This document shows, piece after piece, positions 23,301 through 32,825 of a stretch of 64,000 nt of DNA. Below the pieces are notes generated by a model. It made no database searches and was not told the DNA's origin. It saw nothing but the letters and a program-made list of their open reading frames with translations. Source of the DNA: Pandoraea pulmonicola (GTDB lineage Bacteria > Pseudomonadota > Gammaproteobacteria > Burkholderiales > Burkholderiaceae); contig NZ_CP010310.2 of assembly GCF_000815105.2 (NCBI RefSeq), forward strand, positions 1-64,000. The letters run 5' to 3'. A program made the position numbers and the translations under genes. Positions within the stretch are counted from its first letter, which is position 1, and every line of letters starts with the position of its first letter.

Positions 23301-26300
23301 CTGACGAACACTGGTGCGTTAAACGCGCCGGGAACGCTGGATATTCACGCCGCGGAGATCGTCAACGCAGCGGGCGGCGGCTTCAATGCGGCAACGACAC
23401 GCCTGAATGCGGACGGACTGTTCTCCAATGCCGGCAGCGTCGGCGGTGACACGGTTCGGATTCAGGCCGGCAGCTTTGTCAATGCGAACGCGGTGCTGGG
23501 TAACGACGTACAGGTCAACGCCACCAGCGTCGAGAACAATGGTGCGGCGGCTGTCATGGGGGGCGCGAAGCGGCTTGCGCTGTACGCAACGAACAACGTG
23601 TCGAACTACGATGGCGCGTTGATGTACAGCATTGGCGATATCGAAATTGCGCGGGACGGCACACGTGACGGCGCTGGTCTGCTTGCCAATCAGATTGCGG
23701 TATTGGACAACCGCTCGGCCAGCATCGTCGCGGACGGCAATCTCGACATTGCAGCGCGTGCCGTGAACAACACGCGCACGAGCATCGTAACGCGGCCTGG
23801 AACGCCGGAATCCAGTACGCAGGGTTACAGCCTGTACACAGCCGGGCTGGTGGGCGGAACGGAAACACAGTCGCACACGAGCCTGACTTTCAAGGAGTGG
23901 GTCTGGGGGGCGGGTGCAGCGCCCATTTCGTCGATGCTGCTGGAGCGCCTTGCGGTGCCAATCACGGTCGATGTGCCGAAGTCGCAGGTGACGAACCTGA
24001 ACATGTCGGCCCGGACGTTCAGCCTGACAAAGCCGCTCGAAGAATCGTATCAGGACCTCACGACCTCCGGTCAGGGGCCGTGCGACGACCACGGGCAGTG
24101 CGCGTCGACCACGAAGACGCGGGAAGTCGGCAAGAACCCCACGCAGTATTACAACAACATCGTCGACAACGGTTCGACGTATCGCATCACGTTCTGGCCG
24201 GACTGGGATCCGAAGACGATGATCCGCCCCGATCAGGCGATCTCTCGCGGCGATCTGGGCATCGATCAGCGTGACTACAACGAAATCGCGCGTTACGTGA
24301 CGACGACCCGCACGCGCGACGAACTCGTGAGTGCGTCCCCGGAAGCCAAGTTGCAGGCGCAAGGGTCGATCCGAATCAATGCCGACGGCGGCGCCGTCAA
24401 CAACCAGTCGTCGACGATGACGGCTGGCCGGGATCTCATCCGGCGCGCGCAAGGCGGCACGATCAACGACGTGGGTATCCTCTTGCAGGAGACGGTCACG
24501 CAGTCGCAGACGTCGACCTTCTACTGGCATCAGAAGTCGGGGGGCGACAGCGAGCAACTGGACGTGGCCTACCCCGTCACGCCGCTGCCGCCGGTGACGC
24601 TGGCCTCGCTGCCGGCAATCGCGCTTGGCGGGCAGTCGGTGCAGTCGTCGGGACGGAACATCACGGTCGCGAGCGTCGATCGCTCCGGCAACACTGTCGG
24701 CAGTGCTGGCGTGACCGGCGGGAATGCCACCGGCACGCAGTTGGGCAACCTGTCTGGCGGCGTGGCGAATCGGCAAACGCTGGGCTCGTCGGCGCAGCCC
24801 ATTCCCGGTCTGACGTTGCCGCGCAATGGTCTGTTCCAGTTGCGCACGGCTCCCGGACAAAACTACCTGGTTGCGACCGATCCACGCTTTACCGACTACG
24901 GGAAGTTCATCTCCAGCGACTACATGCTCGCTGCGCTGAATCTCGACCCGCAGAAGACTCAGAAGCGCATCGGCGACGGCTTCTACGAAACGCAGCTCGT
25001 GCGGGATCAGATTACGGCGTTGACCGGCAAGACGCTACTCGCCGGCTACACCAACTATCTCGACGAGTACACTGCGCTGCTCAACAACGGCGTGACCTAC
25101 GGCAAGCAATTCGGGCTGTCCGTTGGCGTGGGGCTATCGGACGCGCAGATGAAGCAGTTGACGAGCGACATGGTGTGGCTCGTCTCGCAGGACGTCACGC
25201 TGCCGGACGGCTCGGTGCAATCCGTGCTGGTGCCGCAGGTGTATCTGGCGCAGGCGAATACGGTGGATCTCACGAACACCGGTGCGCTGGTCGCCGGCGG
25301 CAGTGTGAAGCTTGCCGCGACGGGCGACGTCAAGAACAGCGGCCAGATCGTCAGCGATACCGCGACGACGATTCTTGGCGACGCGATCGTGAACCTGGGC
25401 GTCGTTGGCAGCGGTGGCACGACGGCGCTCTCGTCGCTGGGCGACATCCGCAACACGGGCGGTCGCATCGGCGGCAAGGACGTCGTGGTACAGGCCGGCC
25501 GCGACCTCATCAACGAATCGACCACACTGACCCAGATCGCAGGGACGAACAACGGCGGCAGCTTTACGTCGTCCGCGTCGGCCACCGGTATCGGAGCGGT
25601 CGGCATCATCTCGGGAACGAACAGCGTGGCGGCGGTGGCCGGACGCGACGTCACGCTCAATGCAGGCGCCATCGCCAGCGATGGGGTTGTGGTGGTTGCG
25701 GCAGGTCGCGATATCAAGGCCAACACGGTGACGGTTGGCCAGTCGCAGACCGTTGGTACCACCGACGGGAAGAACGGCGGCAGCGACGTCATCGTGCAGA
25801 ACGTTGGCAGCGCGATCTCCGCCGGTGGCAATCTGACGACGGTCTCGGGGCGTGATACGACGTTGCGTGGCGCGACGGTGGCAGCGGGCGGAAATGCGAC
25901 GGTGCTTGCCGGCAACGACGTAACGGTGACGGCGGTCAAGGACTCCCACACGCACGACGAGTACTCCTTCGGCGGGTCGTTGCAGTACACGAAGTCGTCG
26001 CTGGACGAGGCGGTGCGAGGCTCGTCCGTGAGCGCGGGCGGCAACTTGCTGGTCGGCGCCGGGCAGACGGGTGCGGTCAACGGTGTTCTTGGGGCTTACC
26101 AGATCGGTCCGGTCGCGGCGTCGTCCGGGTCGGGCAATCTGACGGTGCTGGGTTCGTCCGTTTCGTCGCAAGGCATCGGTGCCGTGGCGCTGGCAGCCAC
26201 AGGGGACGTCAAGATCGGGACGATTTCGGAGACGCACGACAGTAGCAGCTGGAAACACGACAGCAGTTCGGGATTCCTCTCAAAGACGGAGGAGACATCG

Positions 26301-29300
26301 TCGTCCCGCTCGCATCAGACGATTGCAGTGGGCTCGACGGTGTCAGGCAATGCGGTTGGCGTCTCGGCGGGACGGGATCTCGTCGTCAGTGGGTCGACGG
26401 TCGTTGGGACGCGGGACGTCGCCCTGCAGGCCGGACGCGATCTGCGCATCGAGTCGGCGCGGAACGAGAGCCAGAGCAGCACGTTCTACGAGAAGAAGAG
26501 CTCGGGGCTGGGTTCGTCGGGTGGCGTGGGGATCTCGTACGGCAAGAACGAGCAGCGTGACCGGACCAACGATAGCAGCGTGACGCAGACGGGTAGCCTT
26601 GTCGGTAGCCTGAACGGCAACGTGAGCATGGTGGCGGGCAATGACCTTCTGGTTCGTGGCAGCAATATCGTGGCGGCAGGGGACGTGACCGGTATCGGTC
26701 AGAACGTCACCATCGACTCGGCAGTGGAGCGTGAGCACCACGACGAGATGCACGAGTACAAGAGCTCGGGATTTACGTTGGCAGTGAAGTCACCGGTCAT
26801 CGATGCCGTGCAAAACGTCACCAATCAGGTCAAAGCGGCGGTGGATTCGGGCGGCGACGCGCGAGTCTCGGCATTGCGTGGATACGCTGCGGCGAGCGGG
26901 GCTTACGGGGCGTATAACGAGGCCAAGGGGGCGCTGAATGCTCTCGCCGATCCGAAAGCGAAGCCTGAAGCCAAGGTCGAGTTGAGCTGGGGTTCGTCGA
27001 GCAGCAAGTCGACATCGTCGTTCGACAGCACGAAGAACATCGGCAGCAACATCAAGTCGGGCGGCACGACTGCATTCATTGCCACGGGGGATGCAGCTTC
27101 CGGCAAGGGCAACGTCAACATCATCGGATCGAACATCGATGCGAAGGACGTCCTGCTGCAAGCAAGCAACCAGGTCAATGTGCTCAGTAGCAAGGACGCG
27201 GAATCGACCCGCAGCGACAACGAGTCGAAGGGCGGCAGTTTTGGCGTTTCGTTCGGCACGGGCGGGTTGGGCGTGTCGGCGTCGATGTCACGGGCGAATG
27301 GCGATGCGAACTCGGATTCGACATTCCAGAACAACTCACACATCAACGCCAGTAATACGGCAATGATTGTGAGCGGAGGCGATACGAATATCGTCGGCGG
27401 CGGCGTGAGTGCCGACAAGGTGATGGCGCGTGTAGGTGGAGATCTGAATATCGCCAGCGTGCAGGATACGAGCGAGAGCTCGGCGCATCAGGAGAGTATG
27501 GGCGGTGGTTTGAATCTCAGCATGGGCGGCGCGTCAGGGAGCTTCAGCTATTCGCGAGGCAATGCGAGCGGCAACTACGCGGGTGTGGTCGAACAGTCGG
27601 GGATTCAGGCGGGCACCGGCGGGTTCGACGTTAACGTTGCGGGCAACACCGACCTGAAGGGTGCGTACATCGCGAGTACGGCGGACCCGTCGAAGAATCA
27701 GCTGACGACGGGCACGCTGACGTTCTCGGACATCCAAAACCACTCCGACTACAGCGCGAACAGCTTTGGTGTGGGTGGTGGCTTCACGATGGGCGACGGC
27801 GGCGCGAATGAGCGCCGGACCGGACCTTCGTCCGGCAAGAACACGGGCGGCATCTCACCGATGCTGCCGCAGTCGGAAAGCGGAAGCGAGCGAGGAACGA
27901 CGCGTAGCGGTGTCAGCGATGGAACGATCACGCTGACGAACGGCGCGAGCCAGACACAGGACGTCGCAAGTCTGAACCGCGATACTTCGAATCTGAACGA
28001 AACGGTGAACCGTACACCGGATCTGCAGAAACTACTGGGTGATCAGTCGCGACTGATGGCGGCTGCGACGGCTGCAGGGGAGGCAGTGGCGCGGGATATT
28101 GGGACGTATGCGGACAAAAAGAGAGAGGCGGCGCAAAAGCTAGCCGACGGCACGACCGATCCGGAGTTGAAGGCGCAATACCAGAAAGAGGCAGACGACT
28201 GGAAGGAAGGTGGGGACTACCGCGCGGCGATGCACGCGGCAGGCGGAGCGATTGTCGCAGGCCTTGGTGGCGGCAATGCACTGGGCGGTGCGTTGGGTGC
28301 GGGGTTGACGTCAAAGCTGGGCGGGGTGCTGAATGAACTTAGCGACAACATTCAGAAGGCACGTCCGACGGGCAACAAGGATATCGATCAGGCATTGGCG
28401 CAGATCGTGGCGACAGGCGTTGGCACTGTGATTGGTGCGGCGGCTGGAGGGAGTTCCGGCGCGTTCACAGGGTTTAACGTCGATCGCTTTAACCGGCAGT
28501 TGCATCCGGATGAGAGGGTGCTCGCGCGGAGAATCTTAGAAGATGCAAAGAGTCGCGGCATAGTCAATCCGGATGGTTCACCGATTTCGCTCACGCAGAT
28601 AGAAAACACCATGCGTGCAGCCAATAACAGTGCCTATGGAGAAAGCGCTTGGACCGGTGCCGTAGTGAAACTCAATGCCGACACGAAGGCCAGCGAGGTT
28701 TACGATAACGAAGGCATGCGCGTATACAGTGACGCGTCCGGTAACAAATATCTCGTTCAGGACGCGGCGATGCTGGCACCGCCTCCTGACGCGCTGCGCG
28801 ACTTGATTTTGGCGAGTACGGGAGGGGGAAGTTCGCCGTACAGTTGGAATGTGCCGTCGTCGCAAGCGGTACAGACCAATGGCTCCTCGTCGAAGATTGA
28901 CTCCTATGGACCGTTTTCACCGGGGTGGAATATTGGTGACAATTCAGCTGGGTTTCAACGGCCGGGTATCCCTTTCCCCGATTACATCACGGCCAGCGGC
29001 AACGCCTTGGGTTTGGCGGGAGCAGTCACGTTGAACCTACATAACGGTCAAGTATTTATCGGAGGCGGTGGTTCTGTGCCAGTGGTGTTAGGCGCGAGCG
29101 TTGGATTGGGGTGGCTACCGTCGGTCTATGGGGCGCCCAAAAATGAAAAAGCATGGAATACAAATCAACTTCTCGAGGGAGGCGCCTACACGGCAGCTGT
29201 CTGTGCCTATGGCGCCTGTGTTGGTGCGAATCACGCTATCGGCGGAAGTACGGCTGTCGAGATCGGTCTGGGAATTGGTGCACCGACAAAAGCGATAAAT

Positions 29301-29363
29301 CTCGGTGGAAGTGCGGGAACAGGGGTGTCTTTGCCAATGTTTAAAATTCCTATGTCGCAATAG
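20349..29363 (+). CDS. FhaB/CdiA-family haemagglutinin with C-terminal toxin region
   Basis: This 3004-residue protein is the secreted substrate of the divergent exporter. An extended signal peptide ends near residue 48. The TPS secretion domain spans about 50-290 (NGLQQVNI, VILNNSPTIVN, GYVNGNPNL, NSAGIMVDGGG). Long beta-helix haemagglutinin repeats run to about residue 2450. A pretoxin segment follows with LNRDTSNLNETVNRTPDLQ near 2540 and a Gly/Ala-rich hydrophobic stretch near 2640. The variable C-terminus begins after the FNVDRFNRQLHPDE block near residue 2710. The last 140 residues are glycine-rich and hydrophobic (NLHNGQVFIGGGG, CAYGACVGAN). I do not recognise a nuclease motif, and a membrane-acting toxin is my inference. 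The gene next to it looks like its immunity gene. Confidence 0.9.
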   Translation: MKTHENRRARGTSGGARAEAGFQRAMVRALVLAQVIAPLSVRAQVVAAPGGNGPSVVQTANGLQQVNITTPTAAGVSKNVYTQFDVPRQGVILNNSPTIVNTQQAGYVNGNPNLARDQAARVILNQVNSNSPSQLRGYLEVAGKAAQVVVANSAGIMVDGGGFINTTRAVLTTGTPIMGADGSLTGYQVNGGRLTIQGDGLNAANVDQVDLIARAVQVNAALHAKQLNVVTGANRVDHESLAVQKIAADGATPDVSIDVGQLGGMYAQRIFLVGTENGVGVSNKGVVAAQAGDLTLTTQGKLVNTGKTEASGNVALNARDGIDNQGNVYAGGSADVRTGAALENHGLLSAAGNVGAQAASVLSDGTLGAGIDANGQATLAGSLSVTASGKVTATGRNVARGDLSITGSALDLSGSRTDASGGLTLTSQAGDIDIQRAIVSASNALKISSAQHLLNASGNLGADTITLAAMGKIDNRDAQSVATTRLDVSGTSIDNQRGLLQSGSALKIRGASLDNSAGRVVSLSGDDAVVDVDGELRNASGTTAGGKTGGVIGGNGDLELHADSLVNSAQIVAGKALNLTGRQLDNAGGTVSGENIDATLGGALINRQGVISATTSKLLTASLDNRDGLIDADALSLTATGDVSNGTGQIKQYGQAVQTVRIGGLFDNTSGNVMSNASALTLDVGGLTNDGGKVSHLGGERLTVLATGGFTNASGILGSLGALTMTAARIDNTAGELSAGDTATLSSTSYIRNRDGGKVHGAKGLSVSATGDIDNAAGSLQAAGNVSVAATGVLTNTGGRISANGAHDRLTVAVGSIANASGQITNAGDGDTELTAARDIGNAAGTLGGNGKLAIAAASLSNVSGGKVIGGGAVTLGVSGTIDNTGGRVFGGTSLAATQESASVVNAGGTIESAGDVALQVASLNNADGVIRSNRDVGVGGAMSGAGQMTAGRNLTFAAIGDYVNSSTNRLRADGVLKLTSTGRLTNTGALNAPGTLDIHAAEIVNAAGGGFNAATTRLNADGLFSNAGSVGGDTVRIQAGSFVNANAVLGNDVQVNATSVENNGAAAVMGGAKRLALYATNNVSNYDGALMYSIGDIEIARDGTRDGAGLLANQIAVLDNRSASIVADGNLDIAARAVNNTRTSIVTRPGTPESSTQGYSLYTAGLVGGTETQSHTSLTFKEWVWGAGAAPISSMLLERLAVPITVDVPKSQVTNLNMSARTFSLTKPLEESYQDLTTSGQGPCDDHGQCASTTKTREVGKNPTQYYNNIVDNGSTYRITFWPDWDPKTMIRPDQAISRGDLGIDQRDYNEIARYVTTTRTRDELVSASPEAKLQAQGSIRINADGGAVNNQSSTMTAGRDLIRRAQGGTINDVGILLQETVTQSQTSTFYWHQKSGGDSEQLDVAYPVTPLPPVTLASLPAIALGGQSVQSSGRNITVASVDRSGNTVGSAGVTGGNATGTQLGNLSGGVANRQTLGSSAQPIPGLTLPRNGLFQLRTAPGQNYLVATDPRFTDYGKFISSDYMLAALNLDPQKTQKRIGDGFYETQLVRDQITALTGKTLLAGYTNYLDEYTALLNNGVTYGKQFGLSVGVGLSDAQMKQLTSDMVWLVSQDVTLPDGSVQSVLVPQVYLAQANTVDLTNTGALVAGGSVKLAATGDVKNSGQIVSDTATTILGDAIVNLGVVGSGGTTALSSLGDIRNTGGRIGGKDVVVQAGRDLINESTTLTQIAGTNNGGSFTSSASATGIGAVGIISGTNSVAAVAGRDVTLNAGAIASDGVVVVAAGRDIKANTVTVGQSQTVGTTDGKNGGSDVIVQNVGSAISAGGNLTTVSGRDTTLRGATVAAGGNATVLAGNDVTVTAVKDSHTHDEYSFGGSLQYTKSSLDEAVRGSSVSAGGNLLVGAGQTGAVNGVLGAYQIGPVAASSGSGNLTVLGSSVSSQGIGAVALAATGDVKIGTISETHDSSSWKHDSSSGFLSKTEETSSSRSHQTIAVGSTVSGNAVGVSAGRDLVVSGSTVVGTRDVALQAGRDLRIESARNESQSSTFYEKKSSGLGSSGGVGISYGKNEQRDRTNDSSVTQTGSLVGSLNGNVSMVAGNDLLVRGSNIVAAGDVTGIGQNVTIDSAVEREHHDEMHEYKSSGFTLAVKSPVIDAVQNVTNQVKAAVDSGGDARVSALRGYAAASGAYGAYNEAKGALNALADPKAKPEAKVELSWGSSSSKSTSSFDSTKNIGSNIKSGGTTAFIATGDAASGKGNVNIIGSNIDAKDVLLQASNQVNVLSSKDAESTRSDNESKGGSFGVSFGTGGLGVSASMSRANGDANSDSTFQNNSHINASNTAMIVSGGDTNIVGGGVSADKVMARVGGDLNIASVQDTSESSAHQESMGGGLNLSMGGASGSFSYSRGNASGNYAGVVEQSGIQAGTGGFDVNVAGNTDLKGAYIASTADPSKNQLTTGTLTFSDIQNHSDYSANSFGVGGGFTMGDGGANERRTGPSSGKNTGGISPMLPQSESGSERGTTRSGVSDGTITLTNGASQTQDVASLNRDTSNLNETVNRTPDLQKLLGDQSRLMAAATAAGEAVARDIGTYADKKREAAQKLADGTTDPELKAQYQKEADDWKEGGDYRAAMHAAGGAIVAGLGGGNALGGALGAGLTSKLGGVLNELSDNIQKARPTGNKDIDQALAQIVATGVGTVIGAAAGGSSGAFTGFNVDRFNRQLHPDERVLARRILEDAKSRGIVNPDGSPISLTQIENTMRAANNSAYGESAWTGAVVKLNADTKASEVYDNEGMRVYSDASGNKYLVQDAAMLAPPPDALRDLILASTGGGSSPYSWNVPSSQAVQTNGSSSKIDSYGPFSPGWNIGDNSAGFQRPGIPFPDYITASGNALGLAGAVTLNLHNGQVFIGGGGSVPVVLGASVGLGWLPSVYGAPKNEKAWNTNQLLEGGAYTAAVCAYGACVGANHAIGGSTAVEIGLGIGAPTKAINLGGSAGTGVSLPMFKIPMSQ

Positions 29364-29370
29364 TTGAATC

Positions 29371-29805
29371 ATGTTGAATAAAAAACTCTTTAAACACTAT
29401 GCAATAGCACTAGGGGTAGTGTTGTGGCTGTTCGTCGTCATTTTTGCGATGGTGAAAAATCCATCAACGACCGATGCAAGTGCGAAGATGACGATGATGA
29501 AGGCGGATATGGCGCGGATGCTCGCAAACGGAGGGGATGTTATTTATCGAAATGAGAGCGCGAAGTTCGGCGGTGCGCTCTTATCGATCATGATCCGCAA
29601 GGCGGCATGGACGGAGCGGCTTCGGGATATGTACATCGAAACTCTTGTGGGTCTCGGCTGGCGTCAGACCCAAACCGGCCCCGCTACTTTCTGTAAAGGG
29701 GGCGTGATTGCGGAGATTCACCCAAGCGTCGAAGACTACAAGGGCGTGCCAGTAGTACTTATCGGCATGATGTACGACGCCACGACAATTAACTCGTGCA
29801 AATAG
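29371..29805 (+). CDS. Candidate membrane-anchored immunity protein (CdiI-like)
   Basis: A 144-residue protein starts eight bases after the FhaB/CdiA stop. It has one N-terminal transmembrane helix (ALGVVLWLFVVIFAMV, residues 13-28) and a soluble remainder of about 110 residues with two cysteines near the end (FCKGG, NSCK). A gene in this position after a CdiA-type toxin is nearly always the cognate immunity gene. An inner-membrane anchor fits protection against a membrane-acting or periplasm-entering toxin. The family is not one I can name. The local GC content drops compared with the haemagglutinin body, as is usual for swapped toxin-immunity cassettes. Confidence 0.65.
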   Translation: MLNKKLFKHYAIALGVVLWLFVVIFAMVKNPSTTDASAKMTMMKADMARMLANGGDVIYRNESAKFGGALLSIMIRKAAWTERLRDMYIETLVGLGWRQTQTGPATFCKGGVIAEIHPSVEDYKGVPVVLIGMMYDATTINSCK

Positions 29806-30008
29806 TCAACATGTAGAGGCACCACCTACTGCCTCAGGAAGTGTTTGATTCAATCGGCAACCGCGTATCGTAAGTTCGGTGGGGGCAAAGAATCTAGAAC
29901 CTGAACTGAAGTGGGTTAATGGCCAAAAGGTATCGGGCAGTAGTTTGCAAAAAACGATGACCGAAAATTTCATTTCGAACAACGTGACTGAGCCCGTAGA
30001 TCATCTGC

Positions 30009-30527
30009 ATTCAGGCGGGCACCGGCGGGTTCGACGTCAACGTTGCGGGCAACACGGATCTGAAGGGCGCGTACATCGCGAGTACGGCGGACCCGTCGAA
30101 AAATCAACTGACAACGGGCTCGCTGACGTTCTCGGACATCCAAAACCACTCCGACTACAGCGCGAACAGCTTTGGTGTGGGTGGTGGCTTCACGATGGGC
30201 AACGGCGGCGCGAATGAGCGCCGGACCGGACCTTCGTCCGGCAAGAACACGGGCGGTATCTCACCGATGCTGCCGCAGTCGGAAGGCGGAAGCGAGCGAG
30301 GAACGACGCGTAGCGGTGTCAGCGATGGAACGATCACACTGACGAACGGCGCGAGCCAGACACTGGACCTCGCAAGTCTAAACCGCGATACTTCGAATCT
30401 TAACGAAACGGTGAACCGTACGCCGGATCTGCAGAAACTACTGGGTGATCAGTCGCGACTGATGGCGGCTGCGACGGCTGCAGGGGAGGCAGTGGCGCGG
30501 GATATTGGGACGTATGCGGATAAATAG
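30009..30527 (+). repeat. Duplicated segment of the FhaB/CdiA C-terminal region
   Basis: These bases repeat 27603-28122 of the main haemagglutinin gene at a constant offset of 2,406 bases, with only scattered substitutions. The copy starts abruptly inside a codon series at ATTCAGGCGGGC and has a TAG just upstream in the same frame (29997-29999), so it carries no start of its own. Similarity continues at a lower level to about 30735. This is the typical landing homology of an orphan toxin module. Confidence 0.9.
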
Positions 30528-31769
30528 AGAGAAGACGCTCTCAAGTTGGCAGAGAAAACAGACGATCCAGCGCTGAAGGCTCAGTACCTACAGGAGGCAA
30601 AAGACTGGGCCGAGGGCGGCGATTCACGTGCACTCATGCACGCAGCGGGTGGTGCCATCGTGGCTGGACTGGGTGGCGGAAACGCACTTGGCGGTGCGCT
30701 AGGCGCGGGGCTGACGTCGAAGCTGGGTAAGGAACTCAACGATCTGAGTAAGGATCCGCGCAAGGATGAGCGGAAGCGGATTCAGCAAGATATCGCTCCG
30801 CAATTCGCTGCGGCCCATCCCGGAATGACTGTTGAGCAGGCAACTCAGATACTCGCAGATCAACTTCTGAGGCAAGTGGACACAACTGCCGCTGCCAAGG
30901 GTGGTTGGAACCAGGATGCTGCGAACTACTTGAACAACTACGCCGCCGCACATGCGAGCGAAACCGTTGGTAAAGATCAATGGGGAAATGCCGTACCGCT
31001 GTTTGGGACTGCAGCTGGATATCAACGTAACGACAGTACGATCTTCAGCGCAAATCCACAGACGGAAATTCCACCGCCAGCATTAGGTTTTGGTTCTCTT
31101 GGCGGCTATTTCAAGGGGGTGGGGCAAGGTCTAGCTGAAACGCTGGGACATCCGTTAGACACCATTTGGGGGAGTCTGAAAGGCGTCTACACCACTATCG
31201 CCGATCCTGTGGGGACGGCGAAGCACCTGCAAGACGAGGTGCGAAACGCAGTTATTCAGGTTGGGCATGGCGATTTTGGACCAGCAGGGAACAACATCGG
31301 ACAGCAACTCGACACGACGCTAATAGATTCTGTGACGGCGACCGGCGGTGGTGTTTTGATTGGAAAAGTGATTCCAGGTGTCAAGGATTCGAAGGCGACG
31401 GCGGGAACCGCTGACGCTACGGCCAACAACAATTTCTACCGAGATGGCCTTCCGTATGATGTGAGGCGCATCGCGTACGAGGCTGACTCGAGGAGTCTTT
31501 CCAATACCGTAGATAAGATGCGGGTATCAGGATCGAGTGAGGAGGCTGTCGCGCGATGGGCGGTCGACGAGAGAAACGCTCTTAAACTGCAATATCGAGA
31601 TATATCCCCTCCGGAATTCGTGGCGGCGGTGGAGGCGAGAAACGTCGAGAAATACGGTAACAAGCTAGGGCCCACAGTCGAGCAACTTAGACAAAAGGGA
31701 CTGTCGTGGACAGAGATCGCTAACGCTGCTGCTCGTCCTGGTGGGCAAGATTTGGGATTCGGAAAATAA
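30009..31769 (+). pseudogene. Orphan CdiA C-terminal toxin module, interrupted by an amber codon
   Basis: This is a displaced haemagglutinin C-terminus: the duplicated pretoxin region, then the same Gly/Ala-rich hydrophobic block, then a different C-terminal toxin of about 300 residues. A single base change turns the parental lysine codon AAG into TAG at 30525-30527. The reading frame on both sides is the same, so it is an in-frame nonsense mutation. The last 115 residues are charged and soluble (YDVRRIAYEADSRSL, EKYGNKLGPTVEQL, RPGGQDLGF) and look like an enzymatic toxin, probably a nuclease, but I cannot name the family. Downstream of the stop, a TTG at 30546 could restart. Recombination into the main gene would restore an expressed chimera without the stop if the crossover falls after 30527. 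Confidence 0.8.
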
Positions 31770-32074
31770 TGGAAATTTCATTGGAAACATCGCCGACGGG
31801 ATTCCGATATATCGCGGTTCTGCGGCCCGTTGATTGGGAACGTGCTCCGAGAATTGTCGCGGAGATCCTTAGCCTCTTAGATGCTTCTGAGGTGACGACG
31901 ATTGCGAATGACGACGCGATATCCGTTGATACAAAATGGTGGAATTTCACCTTCAACGGAAAGCGATTCAGGATAGTGTACGAAGAATGGCCGAAGGGTC
32001 TTTCGATAGAGCCGATTGAAACCGTAGACTTACAGATTTTGCTAGAGATTTCCCAGAAACTCTTGGCTGCGTAA
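31769..32074 (+). CDS. Candidate immunity protein of the orphan toxin module
   Basis: A 101-residue soluble protein whose ATG overlaps the orphan toxin stop by one base (TAATG). It is acidic, with paired tryptophans (KWWNFTF) and no membrane segment. Position and size are those of a CdiI immunity partner. It may have its own promoter, as orphan immunity genes often do, since the toxin frame upstream is broken. The family is not recognised with certainty. Confidence 0.65.
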   Translation: MEISLETSPTGFRYIAVLRPVDWERAPRIVAEILSLLDASEVTTIANDDAISVDTKWWNFTFNGKRFRIVYEEWPKGLSIEPIETVDLQILLEISQKLLAA

Positions 32075-32183
32075 TCAAAGTGATCTGTTGCAAAGAGTGC
32101 GGTGAAAAAATGGGGATGTCACGTCGAACATTGGACTGCTCCAAGTTCGGGCAGGATCTCCGAGGTGGTCAGGCCTGATCGTC

Positions 32184-32423
32184 ATGGCTTTCTTAAGTCT
32201 TGCGTTCGAAAGGCGTCTTGATTACATGCACGAGCCCGTGAAATTTGAAGCAGGTGCGTGGTGGGCTTCAGCAGGCACGCTTGCACTTCTCGTGATCGGA
32301 GCAATGACCATCAGGTGGAAGGGCTACAAAAGCGCGGGTGTGCGAAGAGGGGCAATCGTCCTAACTGGAGTGGCTCTCATTGCATTGCTGCTAATCTCCG
32401 GGGGAACAGTTGTTGTCTGCTGA
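32184..32423 (+). CDS. Small two-helix membrane protein
   Basis: A frame of 79 residues, or 65 if it starts at the internal ATG at 32226, encodes two hydrophobic helices (TLALLVIGAM and AIVLTGVALIALLLISGG) separated by a short basic loop. It follows the orphan immunity gene by about 110 bases. It could be another leftover immunity protein. The ribosome site is weak for either start. Confidence 0.45.
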   Translation: MAFLSLAFERRLDYMHEPVKFEAGAWWASAGTLALLVIGAMTIRWKGYKSAGVRRGAIVLTGVALIALLLISGGTVVVC

Positions 32424-32440
32424 ACAATACAAATACTCTG

Positions 32441-32562
32441 AGAGGCTGTTGCGATATTAGTTAACCAGAGGCTTGAGACGCTTCCAGTAAATCAAGGCAC
32501 AAACCAAGGGCATAGAGGCCTCGTGGACATGAGCGTAGCGTTCGTAACGAATCATGCGGGAT
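32441..32562 (-). mobile_element. IS5-type transposase 3' remnant
   Basis: Read on the minus strand, the DNA encodes the last 30 or so residues of an IS5-family DDE transposase (RYAHVHEASMPL then ALIYWKRLKPLVN), ending at a TAA at 32461-32463. The bases GAGGCTGTTGC just beyond look like the terminal inverted repeat. The rest of the element is missing. Confidence 0.75.
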
Positions 32563-32693
32563 ATCAATTGGGGGCAAGATTTTATGCAATTATTCTAATT
32601 GGAATATGCAGAAGAGTAATTGACTTGAGTGACAATGTTCCTGTATTTGCTCTTGGAATTCCATTCTTTATTATCGTGTTGGCCTTATTCTGA
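32563..32693 (+). pseudogene. Truncated membrane-protein fragment
   Basis: Directly next to the IS5 scar a low-GC frame encodes the C-terminal 40 residues of a membrane protein (FYAIILIGICRR ... FFIIVLALF) ending at TGA 32691-32693. It has no start of its own; an in-frame ATG at 32529 lies inside the IS remnant. It is likely the tail of a gene cut by the insertion. Confidence 0.5.
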
Positions 32694-32825
32694 ACGTTCC
32701 CGCCCGCGCGTTTGCGTGGGGCAGGGATATTGAGCGACGCTCCAGAAAAATTCGGGCCATGGTTCAAGCATGTCTCCTAGGCCTAGAGCGATTAATCTGA
32801 GCTCAAAACTTGAGGGGTCGAAAAG

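Noticed and set aside
20577..24860. Several long minus-strand open frames within the haemagglutinin gene
   Set aside because: They are Arg/Asp/Ala-rich shadows of the repeated plus-strand coding sequence and show no family pattern.
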